Source: an uncultured Porphyromonadaceae bacterium (lineage in GTDB: Bacteria > Bacteroidota > Bacteroidia > Bacteroidales > Muribaculaceae). Taken from it: a stretch of DNA of 33,280 bases. Location: the NCBI GenBank assembly GCA_947176335.1, contig CAMWQE010000005.1:1-33280 (forward strand). Reading direction: 5' to 3'. Positions 7,714 to 17,150 of the stretch are shown one piece after another. Position 1 is the first letter of the stretch; each line of letters opens with the position of its first letter. A program made the position numbers and the translations under genes. The notes under the pieces were generated by a model that ran no database searches, was not told where the DNA came from, and worked only from the letters and a program-made list of their open reading frames with translations.

Positions 7714-10700
7714 TTAGCGCTTAAAATCGTGAACAGTAGGATAGTCGTTACGGAGAATCTGGAAGAAAATTTCGTAAAGCCGCTTTTCTTCCGGCAGTCC
7801 GGCATTGAGTTTCTTTTTGCTGAGGTCATCAAGCAGCTGTTCGTGTTTAGCGGTATAATGGCGCTTGAGTATGTTTTCTCCGGTCTCTGTCTGCCCGTTG
7901 TTATTGTACGAAGTACGCAATATCGCCTGAATCAGACGCTCGGCGGTATCACCGAAGCGTGCATTGTGGTACAGGTCCGAGTAGGTTTTGAACCTTTCAG
8001 CAAATGTGACACCTTCGATTTCCTTGAAGAGCGGTCTGCCGTTGTCTGTCTTTTTAATGGCGAGTTTTCCGGCAGTATGGGGACTGTCTGCGAGGAATGC
8101 TTCCGACAGGGCGATTTTGAATGAGCGGTCGTAGTCGGAATAATACATTGTGTCAATGAATGCCTCCATGTCATACTTATCCGTATGGAAAAGTGGCGAG
8201 AGTTCCTGGCGCATCGCCTCAAGCATAAGCATCTTTACGAATGTCCTGTGCTGTGGAAGTATCTCAAGGGGTAAATCGTCGATAGTCAGTTTGTCAAGGA
8301 ACTGTGCGAAAAGGTGGTGGAAATGGTATTTCTCACGGAAAGGCGCCCTCTCGTACACCCGGCGAATCGAGTCATAAATACGGTAATCCTCAAGTGACAG
8401 TCCGAATTTTGATTTAAGCACGAGCGCAGTGTTTTCGTTGTCGTTCTTTTCAAAGCGGTGTTTTGTATTTCCTCTCTGGTATCCGAGCATTTCTTCCGCC
8501 AGTTCTTCGCTTCCGGCAACAAATATTATGTGCTCTTCCTTCTTAGTAACGTCAATACGGCTTGTGTTGTAGCTAAAGAAGAGAGCGGGACTAAGTGCCC
8601 TGCGTACCTCATCTTTCTCCTCATTGCTGAGATCGGCGAAGAAAGATGATATCTTGCGATGGTCCCAGTTTTCCTGAATGTCTTTATTATTATGGATTGC
8701 ATCTTCAAATTTCGCAGTAGCGATATTGAGGAAATCGGTAATTATTTTCTCGGCGCTTACATTACCACGGTCGGCGAGTACAGGGTTGGCGAAGAATAAT
8801 GTCTCGCTTGTTTTGGGTGCACTCGGGTCTTCCTCCTTAGCCTGCTTGATGAATACTTTATAGTTTGCATCAATAGAATCTTCATCGGTGATGAGATATA
8901 TGCCGTTGTCAAGGAAGCGTGAAAGTTCCGCACGGTTGGGTGTTTCTTCCTGGTCTGAATTTGCCGTGAAGATTTTGGTGTAGAGTTTGCTGAAAAAATT
9001 GTCCTGCTTCCATCCATTGCCGTCGCATATATTTTTGAGCATGGGGAGGTAAACGGTAGTAACGTCCATAGACGCTTCCCCGAATTCTGTGGCAAGACGC
9101 TTGTAATATCCCACGCGCTCGCGTGTGAGTTCCTCCGCTTTTGCAATCATGCCGGAGAGATAGCGGGTAATCTTAGAGATTTCATCGTTTTTCTCATCTG
9201 TGCAGAACACACGCTTTATTTCGTGTGCCCACTTGTCTGCCTCAAGTTCGGTATAGAGGTTCACATAGTCGCGGAGGTCATTTAAATACTCGTTAATCTG
9301 GGCTTTATTGTTCTTCATGATCTTCTCGGTGAAATCGATTTTTGCAGCCTCGTCACTGAGTTTCTGAAGATCTACCTCTTTATTTCTTAGGTCGGTTGCC
9401 CTTTGGCTAAGTTTTGCCTCCTCCTGCTCAAACTGTTCCGCCATTTTTTTATGAACCTCCTGAAGCGCATTGAGTGTGTAGGCAAGACCATGTTCACGAA
9501 TCATTTTTTCTGCTTCCTTCCACAAGTTTTCAGAGAGAATCGCAGAGTAATCAGCAATTTTACTCTCCGTGCTTTCCGCTTTGAGACGGTTGCCCATCGC
9601 CACCAAATCAGACATTATGTTTGTCAGCTCCAACTCTTCGTTCATCTTCTCGCTATCTGGATCCTGATCGTCGATGGAAGCTTCGATAGTCCTCTTCCCG
9701 GCGGTCAGCTTATTGGCGATTGTGCCTTTGATGTTAGGATTGAGTTCTTTGAAGAAGCGATTTATCAATGGGTCGACATCCTCTTTTTTCACGCGTGCCT
9801 GTGCCTTGTCGTTGCAAAGCAACCATGAACGGAGCACATCGCGCTGGAAACGCGCCCGCATATATTTTGAGAATTGTTCAAGAGGTTTCTGGAGCGATAC
9901 ATATCCCATGGGCACAAGGAACTCCTCGTGATTATGCTCCATGATATCATTCATGTAATTGTCTATGTCGCTGCGGAATGTAGCGCCTGCTTGCCCGTTG
10001 TGGAGATGATAAAGCATTTCGGCGGTGTTGCGGTACATTGTGTTTGGTGTTCCGAGACTGGTGCCTTTGTCGGTCTGTATGTCAATAGGCAGGAGATAAT
10101 AGAACGGGCAGTAGCGTTTCTGGTCGTTTACAAGGTTATAGTCATCAATGAACGCGAGGCGGTGCATAACAGTGTTCTGCTTGTCCTCGTAACTCATTTT
10201 TTTGAATGCATTCAGCTCGCTGAATACGGCAAATGCGTTCAATGAGTACTTCTCTTCTGTAGAGTTGCTGTCAATAAACACTTTCGGCATATACATAGCC
10301 ATGACAAGCTGAGGATCGCCGTTGCCTACAATCTGATGATGGAGCTGGTTCACATGGTAGAGCACATCATTGAAAATGCCGGAACCGGTGCCTCCAACCG
10401 TGCTCCCAACGACCCAATAATAGATTATGCAGTCTTCGCCTCCCACAGTCTTCACATCATTGAGCGATGATATGGCACTCTGGAGTTTTGACTGGAAATC
10501 GGCGAGGGAATGAGCAAATGCGATTCGTGACTTGATTCGGAATGCTCCTGCACCAAATGAAAGGGGCTGATCAGGAATCTTATTTGAGAGCTCCTGGGAG
10601 CAAGCGTCAAGAATTCTCTTGTTTATAAGAGCCTTAGGGTCATTCTTAGCTTCATAATATATTGCCTGCGGATTTGCCCTTCCGAGGTTTATAAGGTCGG

Positions 10701-10947
10701 TCTGCGGGTTTATGAAAGGCACTTTACCGGCTTCAAAGCTCTCACGGTTACTTTTGTTTGCCTCGTCAATGTCACGCTGGTCTGTGTCAAGGAAAAGGAA
10801 GCGGTAGCTATCGTTCATCGCCTGTAGCCTTGATTTTGACGCAGTTGCACGAGGAAACCGCTTCTCATAGACTTTCTGCTTAATCTGAGAGACTGTTTTG
10901 ACGCCAGAGCCGCCAATACCGATAAAAATATGCTTTTCGTTTGCCAT
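7714..10947 (-). CDS. FtsZ/tubulin-superfamily protein (Tubulin_2-like)
   Basis: N-terminal IFIGIGGSGVKTVSQIKQ, LFLDTDQRDID, and VGSTVGGTGSGIFNDVLYHV, which matches the tubulin/FtsZ GGTG[ST]G loop. Confidence 0.85.
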   Translation of the reverse strand: MANEKHIFIGIGGSGVKTVSQIKQKVYEKRFPRATASKSRLQAMNDSYRFLFLDTDQRDIDEANKSNRESFEAGKVPFINPQTDLINLGRANPQAIYYEAKNDPKALINKRILDACSQELSNKIPDQPLSFGAGAFRIKSRIAFAHSLADFQSKLQSAISSLNDVKTVGGEDCIIYYWVVGSTVGGTGSGIFNDVLYHVNQLHHQIVGNGDPQLVMAMYMPKVFIDSNSTEEKYSLNAFAVFSELNAFKKMSYEDKQNTVMHRLAFIDDYNLVNDQKRYCPFYYLLPIDIQTDKGTSLGTPNTMYRNTAEMLYHLHNGQAGATFRSDIDNYMNDIMEHNHEEFLVPMGYVSLQKPLEQFSKYMRARFQRDVLRSWLLCNDKAQARVKKEDVDPLINRFFKELNPNIKGTIANKLTAGKRTIEASIDDQDPDSEKMNEELELTNIMSDLVAMGNRLKAESTESKIADYSAILSENLWKEAEKMIREHGLAYTLNALQEVHKKMAEQFEQEEAKLSQRATDLRNKEVDLQKLSDEAAKIDFTEKIMKNNKAQINEYLNDLRDYVNLYTELEADKWAHEIKRVFCTDEKNDEISKITRYLSGMIAKAEELTRERVGYYKRLATEFGEASMDVTTVYLPMLKNICDGNGWKQDNFFSKLYTKIFTANSDQEETPNRAELSRFLDNGIYLITDEDSIDANYKVFIKQAKEEDPSAPKTSETLFFANPVLADRGNVSAEKIITDFLNIATAKFEDAIHNNKDIQENWDHRKISSFFADLSNEEKDEVRRALSPALFFSYNTSRIDVTKKEEHIIFVAGSEELAEEMLGYQRGNTKHRFEKNDNENTALVLKSKFGLSLEDYRIYDSIRRVYERAPFREKYHFHHLFAQFLDKLTIDDLPLEILPQHRTFVKMLMLEAMRQELSPLFHTDKYDMEAFIDTMYYSDYDRSFKIALSEAFLADSPHTAGKLAIKKTDNGRPLFKEIEGVTFAERFKTYSDLYHNARFGDTAERLIQAILRTSYNNNGQTETGENILKRHYTAKHEQLLDDLSKKKLNAGLPEEKRLYEIFFQILRNDYPTVHDFKR

Positions 10948-10980
10948 TGTATGATGTGTTTAATTGATTATCTGTGGAGT

Positions 10981-12651
10981 TTAATTGTCAGAGGACAAGG
11001 TGATTTTCACAGTGTTTGTATGGTTGCCGTTTGAATCATAGCAGTCCAGGTTCACTTGCTTTGAGCAGGTTCCGTACCTTCCGATATAGCCGGAGCGGTT
11101 CCTTCTCGAGTTGATTACCTTAGACTGACCGGGACCGCGACCTTCCCATCTGAATTTCGGCTTTGTCCAGAAAAGGAACGGATTGGATTTTACTTTTGTA
11201 AGGGATATGTTCCATTCTGCACCGGGCACATTGCACCCGTTGGTGCCGCTTGCGCCGATATTAAGCGATTTGCCGGAAGGACACGATACTTTTATAGGTT
11301 CGCCTATCGCTTCACCATATTCGTTTGTAATCAATACCCTGCCTTTGATTCTTTCCCTGCGATTCCTGTTGATAGCTTTCAGCACGGCGACAATATATAT
11401 GATAAGGAGTGCCGCAAGGATGCAAGTGGTAAGAAAGGACAAGATAAATACCCAAATCCAGCGGTTCTGATGCACAGCGGTATCGGAGAATGGTTTCTGG
11501 ATGCTGAGCGTCTGCAATTCATCATCAAAATCGGTTGGAAGCTCAAGATTCACATTCAGGTCCTCATCAAAATTATGGAAGCCCCATTTGCCGTGTTTAA
11601 TTTGCCCGAGTTTTACTGGTAATTTTCCGTCGATAGTGATGGTCGAGGCGGTGTCGCAATCAACGTAAAATTCAGAACCGGGAAGGGTTGTGGTTTTGCC
11701 GAGCTGCAATGTTGTATAAAGCTTATTGGGTTTCCAGTCGAAATCTGCAATCACATTTCCGTTAATGTCTGTTTCTGCGGTTAGCGAAGGACATATTTCC
11801 CGCTCGTTATACAGGCGTATTACTCCACGGAGCTTCTCCGTCATAATATCGCGTGTAAGCTGGTCAAACCATATCTGGATAGTTGCTTCATCATTTATAG
11901 CGTCGACAGATTCAAATCTTCTAAGGGGAGTCTGGGCATTAAAGACTCCCTCTTGCAGTTGGTCAAGTGAGTATCCTGCTCCTGTGCCTGCTTTTGGAAG
12001 GCGCATTGCAACAACGCGGGTGTAGGTTTTGTCGGTAAGATTGTTGAAGTCGTTAGAAAGTGTTTCAATGTTCTCTTTGGTGAGCTTGACTTCCCCTTTG
12101 CCGGGAAGGTCGTTAAGAAAGTCAGTGATTATAATCACGACATTCATGTCGACATTCTTATTGTTTAATATAGCCTTATTAATTGCAGATACTGCTTTGT
12201 TTATATCTGTGTTTCGTTTGAATTCCGGTGTGTATGACTCATTTATATATAGTGAGGAGAGTGCATTGCAGAGAATCTGTCGCTGTGCGTCACTTTCCAT
12301 TTTGTTGCATAGCCCGGGAGTGTTCTCTTTCGCATCTGTTCCAAAAGGTATTACAGAAACCTGCTCGCCATCAGGTAGCGCCATTGCGAATGCCTGAAGC
12401 ATGGGGGTGACAAGGTTGTTGTATTTGACCATGGAGCCGGAAACATCCACAGCTATAATATAGTGCGTAGCGGTTTTTTCAAGCTCTTCTCGGAACAGCG
12501 AGGTCAGTTTCGGAAATTGCTTTTCAAGATATTCCATAGAGCTGTTCTGTGCCGGTGCAATGAAAGCAGCCAGACAGGCAAAACAGAATAATATGGTTCT
12601 TAATAGATGGTTTATCATTGTTTCACGGTTATAATCGTTAGTCAGAAGCAC
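10981..12651 (-). CDS. vWA domain membrane protein
   Basis: MIDAS-type AVDVSGSM and downstream IIITDFLND; signal-peptide-like N-terminus (MINHLLRTILFCFACLAAFIAPAQ, likely true start at 12618); TM segment WIWVFILSFLTTCILAALLIIYIVAVL followed by a basic stretch. Confidence 0.85.
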   Translation of the reverse strand: MLLTNDYNRETMINHLLRTILFCFACLAAFIAPAQNSSMEYLEKQFPKLTSLFREELEKTATHYIIAVDVSGSMVKYNNLVTPMLQAFAMALPDGEQVSVIPFGTDAKENTPGLCNKMESDAQRQILCNALSSLYINESYTPEFKRNTDINKAVSAINKAILNNKNVDMNVVIIITDFLNDLPGKGEVKLTKENIETLSNDFNNLTDKTYTRVVAMRLPKAGTGAGYSLDQLQEGVFNAQTPLRRFESVDAINDEATIQIWFDQLTRDIMTEKLRGVIRLYNEREICPSLTAETDINGNVIADFDWKPNKLYTTLQLGKTTTLPGSEFYVDCDTASTITIDGKLPVKLGQIKHGKWGFHNFDEDLNVNLELPTDFDDELQTLSIQKPFSDTAVHQNRWIWVFILSFLTTCILAALLIIYIVAVLKAINRNRRERIKGRVLITNEYGEAIGEPIKVSCPSGKSLNIGASGTNGCNVPGAEWNISLTKVKSNPFLFWTKPKFRWEGRGPGQSKVINSRRNRSGYIGRYGTCSKQVNLDCYDSNGNHTNTVKITLSSDN

Positions 12652-12690
12652 AGCAAAATATGTTGGTATCAGATATTTGACGCTTCAGTG

Positions 12691-12722
12691 CAAATTTAAT
12701 TATTCTGTATTAGAATTGCAAA
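12691..12722 (-). promoter_or_regulatory. Bacteroidetes-type promoter of the vWA/tubulin-like operon
   Basis: Minus strand reads TTTG (12719-12722), 20-nt spacer, TAAATTTG (12691-12698), matching the consensus TTTG-N19-21-TAnnTTTG, about 40 nt before the annotated start at 12651. Confidence 0.75.
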
Positions 12723-12806
12723 ATGTTAACGGTTTAATGGCTCATAGTATTTTTTTGTAACGGGAAAGGGTAGAGTTGTGTCTTAGTAGTAGAGAGCTAT
12801 TCAATC

Positions 12807-13061
12807 ATGACTACCGAGGAGTTCAACGCAAGAGTATTGCCGCATTACAAAAGTATGTTCCGGGTCGCCGCAGCCTTGATGGGGAGCAGTGATGCTGCAG
12901 CCGATGCTGTGCAGGATGCTATGCTCAGGCTTTGGGACAGACGGGACAGGTTGGCGATTGTCGCAGACATTAAAACTTATTGCATGAATGCCGTGCGCAA
13001 TGTGTGCCTGAATACGATACAACGGAGTAAGACCGGTGTGGCGAAGGTATGGGTCAAGTGA
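12807..13061 (+). pseudogene. Truncated ECF sigma-70-like factor (region 2 only)
   Basis: 84 aa: HYKSMFRVAAALMGSSDAAADAVQDAMLRLWDRRDRL...DIKTYCMNAVRNVCLNTIQ resembles sigma region 2. The stop at 13061 leaves no region 4. Confidence 0.6.
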
Positions 13062-13238
13062 AACCATGATTTACGGTGTCCCGGCACGCAACCTCGCTTC
13101 CGGATATTTCCGATACTTACTGATGTACTCGAAGGAATCCGGTGAGAAAGCGAAACTTATAATCATTTCCGGCGCGATTTGGCAAAAATCGATTGGGAAT
13201 ATGATTGACGCTTTTTCCAAGTAAGGCAACCGTTCTCC

Positions 13239-15479
13239 TTACCTCAGAGGGGCAAGGAGTTTCGGGTTTGCCACAACCCACAGTATGTCGTGCGGCTCGA
13301 AGCGAGTATCCGCAACGGGGGTGAAAAATTCCTCGTTGCGGTTTATGCTTACAAGGAGTGCGGAATAGTCGGTGCTGAGCCGGGACTGCGCGACAGTCTT
13401 TCCAACGAGCGGTGAGTTTTCCGACAACTGCAGCGAGGTGAGCTTGTAGTCCGTGGGTGATGCTTCTGCACCATGTTCCTCTCCGTCATTTTCAACGATA
13501 GACAGCAATTCCTGGATTTGTTCGTCAGTGCCGATTACTCCGAGAACGTCACCGGGAAATATCCTTGTGTCGCCGGACGGCACGGGAATGAGAGTCGCTC
13601 CGCGCTGTATAGTCGCGATATTGACACCGCAACGCTGGCGGATGCCGCTGTCCTGAAGTTTTTCTCCAACAAAAGGACAGTTGTAGCCAACAGTCATATA
13701 TGCGAGGTGCAGGTTATTTACCACATTGTTCTTTCGTCCGCTTCTTCTCAATTCACGTTCATTGAGGTTGTCCATAAAGCGCGATTCAATGCGGCGCATC
13801 CTTTTCTTGAGCTGCTTCGAGAATCCGAACATCAGTATCACGAATACCACGAGTCCAAACACAATTCCGACCCACACGGAGTAGATGCTTGAAAGGAGGT
13901 AGATGACGACAATAAGGGCTATAAGCATCCTGAATATCGTCATTACGATGAGGGGAACATCGAAGTGCGCGTTGGCGGAGAGAAGCCTCTGGCGCTCGGT
14001 GCGTTTTGACGCGGGCATGGAAAGCGCGAGAAGGAACGGACCCATAGCGACAAGGGTGACAACCGCGCAGATGAAACGTCCCCATCCTGCACTGAATCCC
14101 ATGAGCCACGGAAGCAACCAGTTGGTAGATATGAGGCAGATGGTTACAAGGATAACGAGGTAAAGCATCATGCGCCATACATAGCGCTGTATGACGGTTT
14201 TCCATAGAATGCCGGTCTCACTTTCGGTAGATGCCTTGTCGCAATACCTGTCAATGAGGAAGTGGAGCCGCTTGGGAAGTATTTTCACAAGCCCTGCATA
14301 GACAGGGTCTGCCATTCGGATGAAATAGGGTGTAGTGAATGTGGTGAGCACAGACACTGCCACCACAATCGGGTAGATAGTATGGTCGAGCACGCCAAGG
14401 CTCATGCCGAGAGTAGCGATGATGAATGCAAACTCACCAATCTGCGTGAGCGAAAATCCCGCTTCGATCGCTACTTTAAGTGTTTGCCCGGTAACGAGCA
14501 TTCCGAATGAGCCGAAGATAATCATTCCCACGATTACGACTCCGGAAAGCAACAGTATCGGTCCCCAGTAGGTGGTGATGACAGACGGGTTCACCATCAT
14601 GCCGACGGAGATGAAGAAGACGGATCCAAAGAGGTCTTTTACCGGGGTGACAACTTTCTCTATCCTCTCAGCGAAACTTGTTCCGGCAAGGATGGAGCCC
14701 ATGACGAATGCTCCGAGAGCAAGTGAGAAACCGCAGTAGACAGAGAATACCGCCATGCCGAGACATAAGCCCATACTTATAATAAGGAGTGTTTCGGAAT
14801 TGAGGAATCGGCGGGTGGTATTGAGCAGGCTCGGAAGCACAAATACCCCGACGGCAAACCACATGATGAGAAAGAAAGCGAGTTTGGTGATGCTGAACAG
14901 CATCTCGCCTCCCGCAACACTGTCATTGATAGCGATAGATGACAGAATCACCATCATCAGCACCGCAAAAAGGTCTTCGACAATCAGCACCGCAAATACA
15001 AGCGAAGCAAATTTCTTGTGTTTTAGCCCAAGATCGTTGAACGCCTTGATGATAATAGTAGTGGAGGACATGGATAACATACCTCCGAGGAAAAGACTGT
15101 TGATATGCGTGAACCCGAGGATGTGACCTATCAGGAACCCGACACACATCATTCCCGTGACAATAATCAGCGCCGTGACAACCGCTGAGCCTCCTGCGTT
15201 GACAAGCTTCTTGAAACTAAATTCCAGTCCCAGCGAAAAGAGGAGAACCACGATGCCTATCTGTGCCCAAAACTCGATGTTGCTTTCGGTGGTGACTGAG
15301 GGTAGATAGGTGAAGTTGGGGCTTGCCAGGAACCCGGCGACAATGTAGCCGAGCACCACGGGCTGCTTGAGCCATTTGAACAGCACCGTCGTTATGGCGG
15401 CAAGGATTAGAATGAAAGCGAGGTCCTTGATGAGACCTTCTACGGGCAATTGTGCTGCTTCAACAGTTGCGAGAATCAT
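13239..15479 (-). CDS. Cation:proton antiporter, CPA2/Kef type, with C-terminal RCK_C-like domains
   Basis: Multi-TM N-terminus (QPVVLGYIVAGFLASPN...LLFSLGLEFSFKKL); two TrkA_C-like repeats near the C-terminus. Confidence 0.87.
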   Translation of the reverse strand: MILATVEAAQLPVEGLIKDLAFILILAAITTVLFKWLKQPVVLGYIVAGFLASPNFTYLPSVTTESNIEFWAQIGIVVLLFSLGLEFSFKKLVNAGGSAVVTALIIVTGMMCVGFLIGHILGFTHINSLFLGGMLSMSSTTIIIKAFNDLGLKHKKFASLVFAVLIVEDLFAVLMMVILSSIAINDSVAGGEMLFSITKLAFFLIMWFAVGVFVLPSLLNTTRRFLNSETLLIISMGLCLGMAVFSVYCGFSLALGAFVMGSILAGTSFAERIEKVVTPVKDLFGSVFFISVGMMVNPSVITTYWGPILLLSGVVIVGMIIFGSFGMLVTGQTLKVAIEAGFSLTQIGEFAFIIATLGMSLGVLDHTIYPIVVAVSVLTTFTTPYFIRMADPVYAGLVKILPKRLHFLIDRYCDKASTESETGILWKTVIQRYVWRMMLYLVILVTICLISTNWLLPWLMGFSAGWGRFICAVVTLVAMGPFLLALSMPASKRTERQRLLSANAHFDVPLIVMTIFRMLIALIVVIYLLSSIYSVWVGIVFGLVVFVILMFGFSKQLKKRMRRIESRFMDNLNERELRRSGRKNNVVNNLHLAYMTVGYNCPFVGEKLQDSGIRQRCGVNIATIQRGATLIPVPSGDTRIFPGDVLGVIGTDEQIQELLSIVENDGEEHGAEASPTDYKLTSLQLSENSPLVGKTVAQSRLSTDYSALLVSINRNEEFFTPVADTRFEPHDILWVVANPKLLAPLR

Positions 15480-16201
15480 ATACTTACCTGATTTGCGAGT
15501 GAAATAGCCTGAGTGTCGTTAAGTTTTCTAAGTGCGGAAAAGAGGGCGATAAATTGGGTGGTGCTTTTTACGAGCACCACAAGGTTAAGGCTTGTGATTT
15601 CGTTTTCGTAGTTGTACTCCGCGAAAACGTTGGTGAGGTTGATGTGAAAGTCGTTTAGCGTGTGTCGGTAAAGCTCGATGTCCTCGACAATTCCATGCAC
15701 GCGGATGCGTATGATGCGTGTTTCCCATCCAACGTGAATCTTGCGCTCGATAGCCTCGATGAAAAGGAGCACCACAAGGATGAGGGATGTTGCCACAATT
15801 GACACAAGGTACATGCCCACTCCTACAGCCATACCGATAGTAGCAACCATCCAGATGCTTGCCGCGGTGGTGAGCCCGCGTACAGAACCTTTCATCTGAA
15901 TGATAGCTCCGGCACCAAGGAAACCGATACCGGTGATTACCTGGGCGGCGATACGACCCGGGTCTCCGTTTTTAAGCCCGAGGTATTCCTGAGGGACATA
16001 AATGGACAGCAGCATTGCAAGTGTCGCCCCCATTGAAATAAGCGCGAATGTGCGAATGCCGGCAATCTGCCCCTTGCGTTTCCTCTCCACTCCGACGCAG
16101 CAACCGAGCAGCATGCTGAGGCACAACTTGAACACAGTGGAGGCTGTTGTAACCTCCACTGAGTTTATAGCTGTGTAAAATTCCTGAACCAAGCCTGTCA
16201 T
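15476..16201 (-). CDS. MgtC/SapB family protein
   Basis: LCLSMLLGCCVGVERKRKGQIAGIRTFALISMGATLAML...RIAAQVITGIGFLGAGAIIQ...VRGLTTAASIWMVATIGMAVG is characteristic; overlaps the antiporter start by 4 nt. Confidence 0.92.
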   Translation of the reverse strand: MTGLVQEFYTAINSVEVTTASTVFKLCLSMLLGCCVGVERKRKGQIAGIRTFALISMGATLAMLLSIYVPQEYLGLKNGDPGRIAAQVITGIGFLGAGAIIQMKGSVRGLTTAASIWMVATIGMAVGVGMYLVSIVATSLILVVLLFIEAIERKIHVGWETRIIRIRVHGIVEDIELYRHTLNDFHINLTNVFAEYNYENEITSLNLVVLVKSTTQFIALFSALRKLNDTQAISLANQVSI

Positions 16202-16206
16202 CGTGA

Positions 16207-17118
16207 TTATTTCTTCAAGGTGAAGTGGCGTGAAGCAATGCGGTAGTTATCAGCGAACAGCTCCACTGTGTAGTCACCCGGAGTCAGGGCGTTATTCACA
16301 TCCCAGTAAATTGTCACTCCGGCAAGTTCCTCGCCGGTGTACTCTATGGTCTTTTTCGCCGTGCAGGGCACATTGCCTCCGTCATAGGAGAATGTTCCGG
16401 CGTTTCCAAGCAGCGAGCCTTCCGGGCTGGTAATCCTCAAATAAATGGTCTTGTTTCCCACAGGGGTGGAATTGTTCTGAGGAATAGTGAAAGTAACCAT
16501 TAGCTGAACGGCTTTGGTGACATTTTTTTCTGTCTTGCCGTTTTTACGCAGGGGAGTGAGGCTGAGTCCGGTGACATTGAGTTTCTCTGCGAGAGTCATC
16601 CTTTCGCTGAGAGTGGCGTTTGTCTTGGACACTTCCTGCACCCTTGAGGAGAGCTGCTGGTTCTGGCTCTTGATTTCCTCGTTTTCAGCTCTCAGACCGG
16701 CATTTTCTTTGCCAAGGGAATCTATCTGGGCAATGTAGTGGCGCAAAAGCCCGCGAAGTGTTGAAATCTCGTTTTGAAGTTGTGAGATTCGTTGCTGGCT
16801 CTTCTTTTTCTGTGAGTTGAGTTCTTCAAGGAGCTGCTCGATTTTATTTTTAGCCGCATTGTACTTGGCAACTATAGTATCGCCTTCCATGCGCAAAGCC
16901 TGGTCCTCGTACTGCGCGAACTGCGAGTTGATTGACTCGTACTCGTTGGCAAGCTGAAGCTGCTCGTTGGTGAGCTGCAACTGTTCGTTTTCAGCCCTCG
17001 CGTTGTCAATATCCCCCTTTAGGGAGGTTACTTGGAAAAGGCTAAAGCATAGTGCGACAATCAGGAGGATGACAAGTGCCAGTGCAATCCAAATCAGCTT
17101 AGAATTTTTATTTTCCAT
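16207..17118 (-). CDS. Single-pass coiled-coil membrane protein, function unknown
   Basis: N-terminal TM (LIWIALALVILLIVALCFSLF), long E/Q/L-rich coiled coil, beta-rich C-terminal domain. Confidence 0.75.
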   Translation of the reverse strand: MENKNSKLIWIALALVILLIVALCFSLFQVTSLKGDIDNARAENEQLQLTNEQLQLANEYESINSQFAQYEDQALRMEGDTIVAKYNAAKNKIEQLLEELNSQKKKSQQRISQLQNEISTLRGLLRHYIAQIDSLGKENAGLRAENEEIKSQNQQLSSRVQEVSKTNATLSERMTLAEKLNVTGLSLTPLRKNGKTEKNVTKAVQLMVTFTIPQNNSTPVGNKTIYLRITSPEGSLLGNAGTFSYDGGNVPCTAKKTIEYTGEELAGVTIYWDVNNALTPGDYTVELFADNYRIASRHFTLKK

Positions 17119-17150
17119 AATTTAATAACCGATAGGGTTGTCAATGCGAA

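Noticed and set aside
13036-13224. 62-aa plus-strand ORF after the sigma fragment
   Set aside because: No recognisable motif and a different frame from the sigma-like ORF; kept only as context for the remnant.
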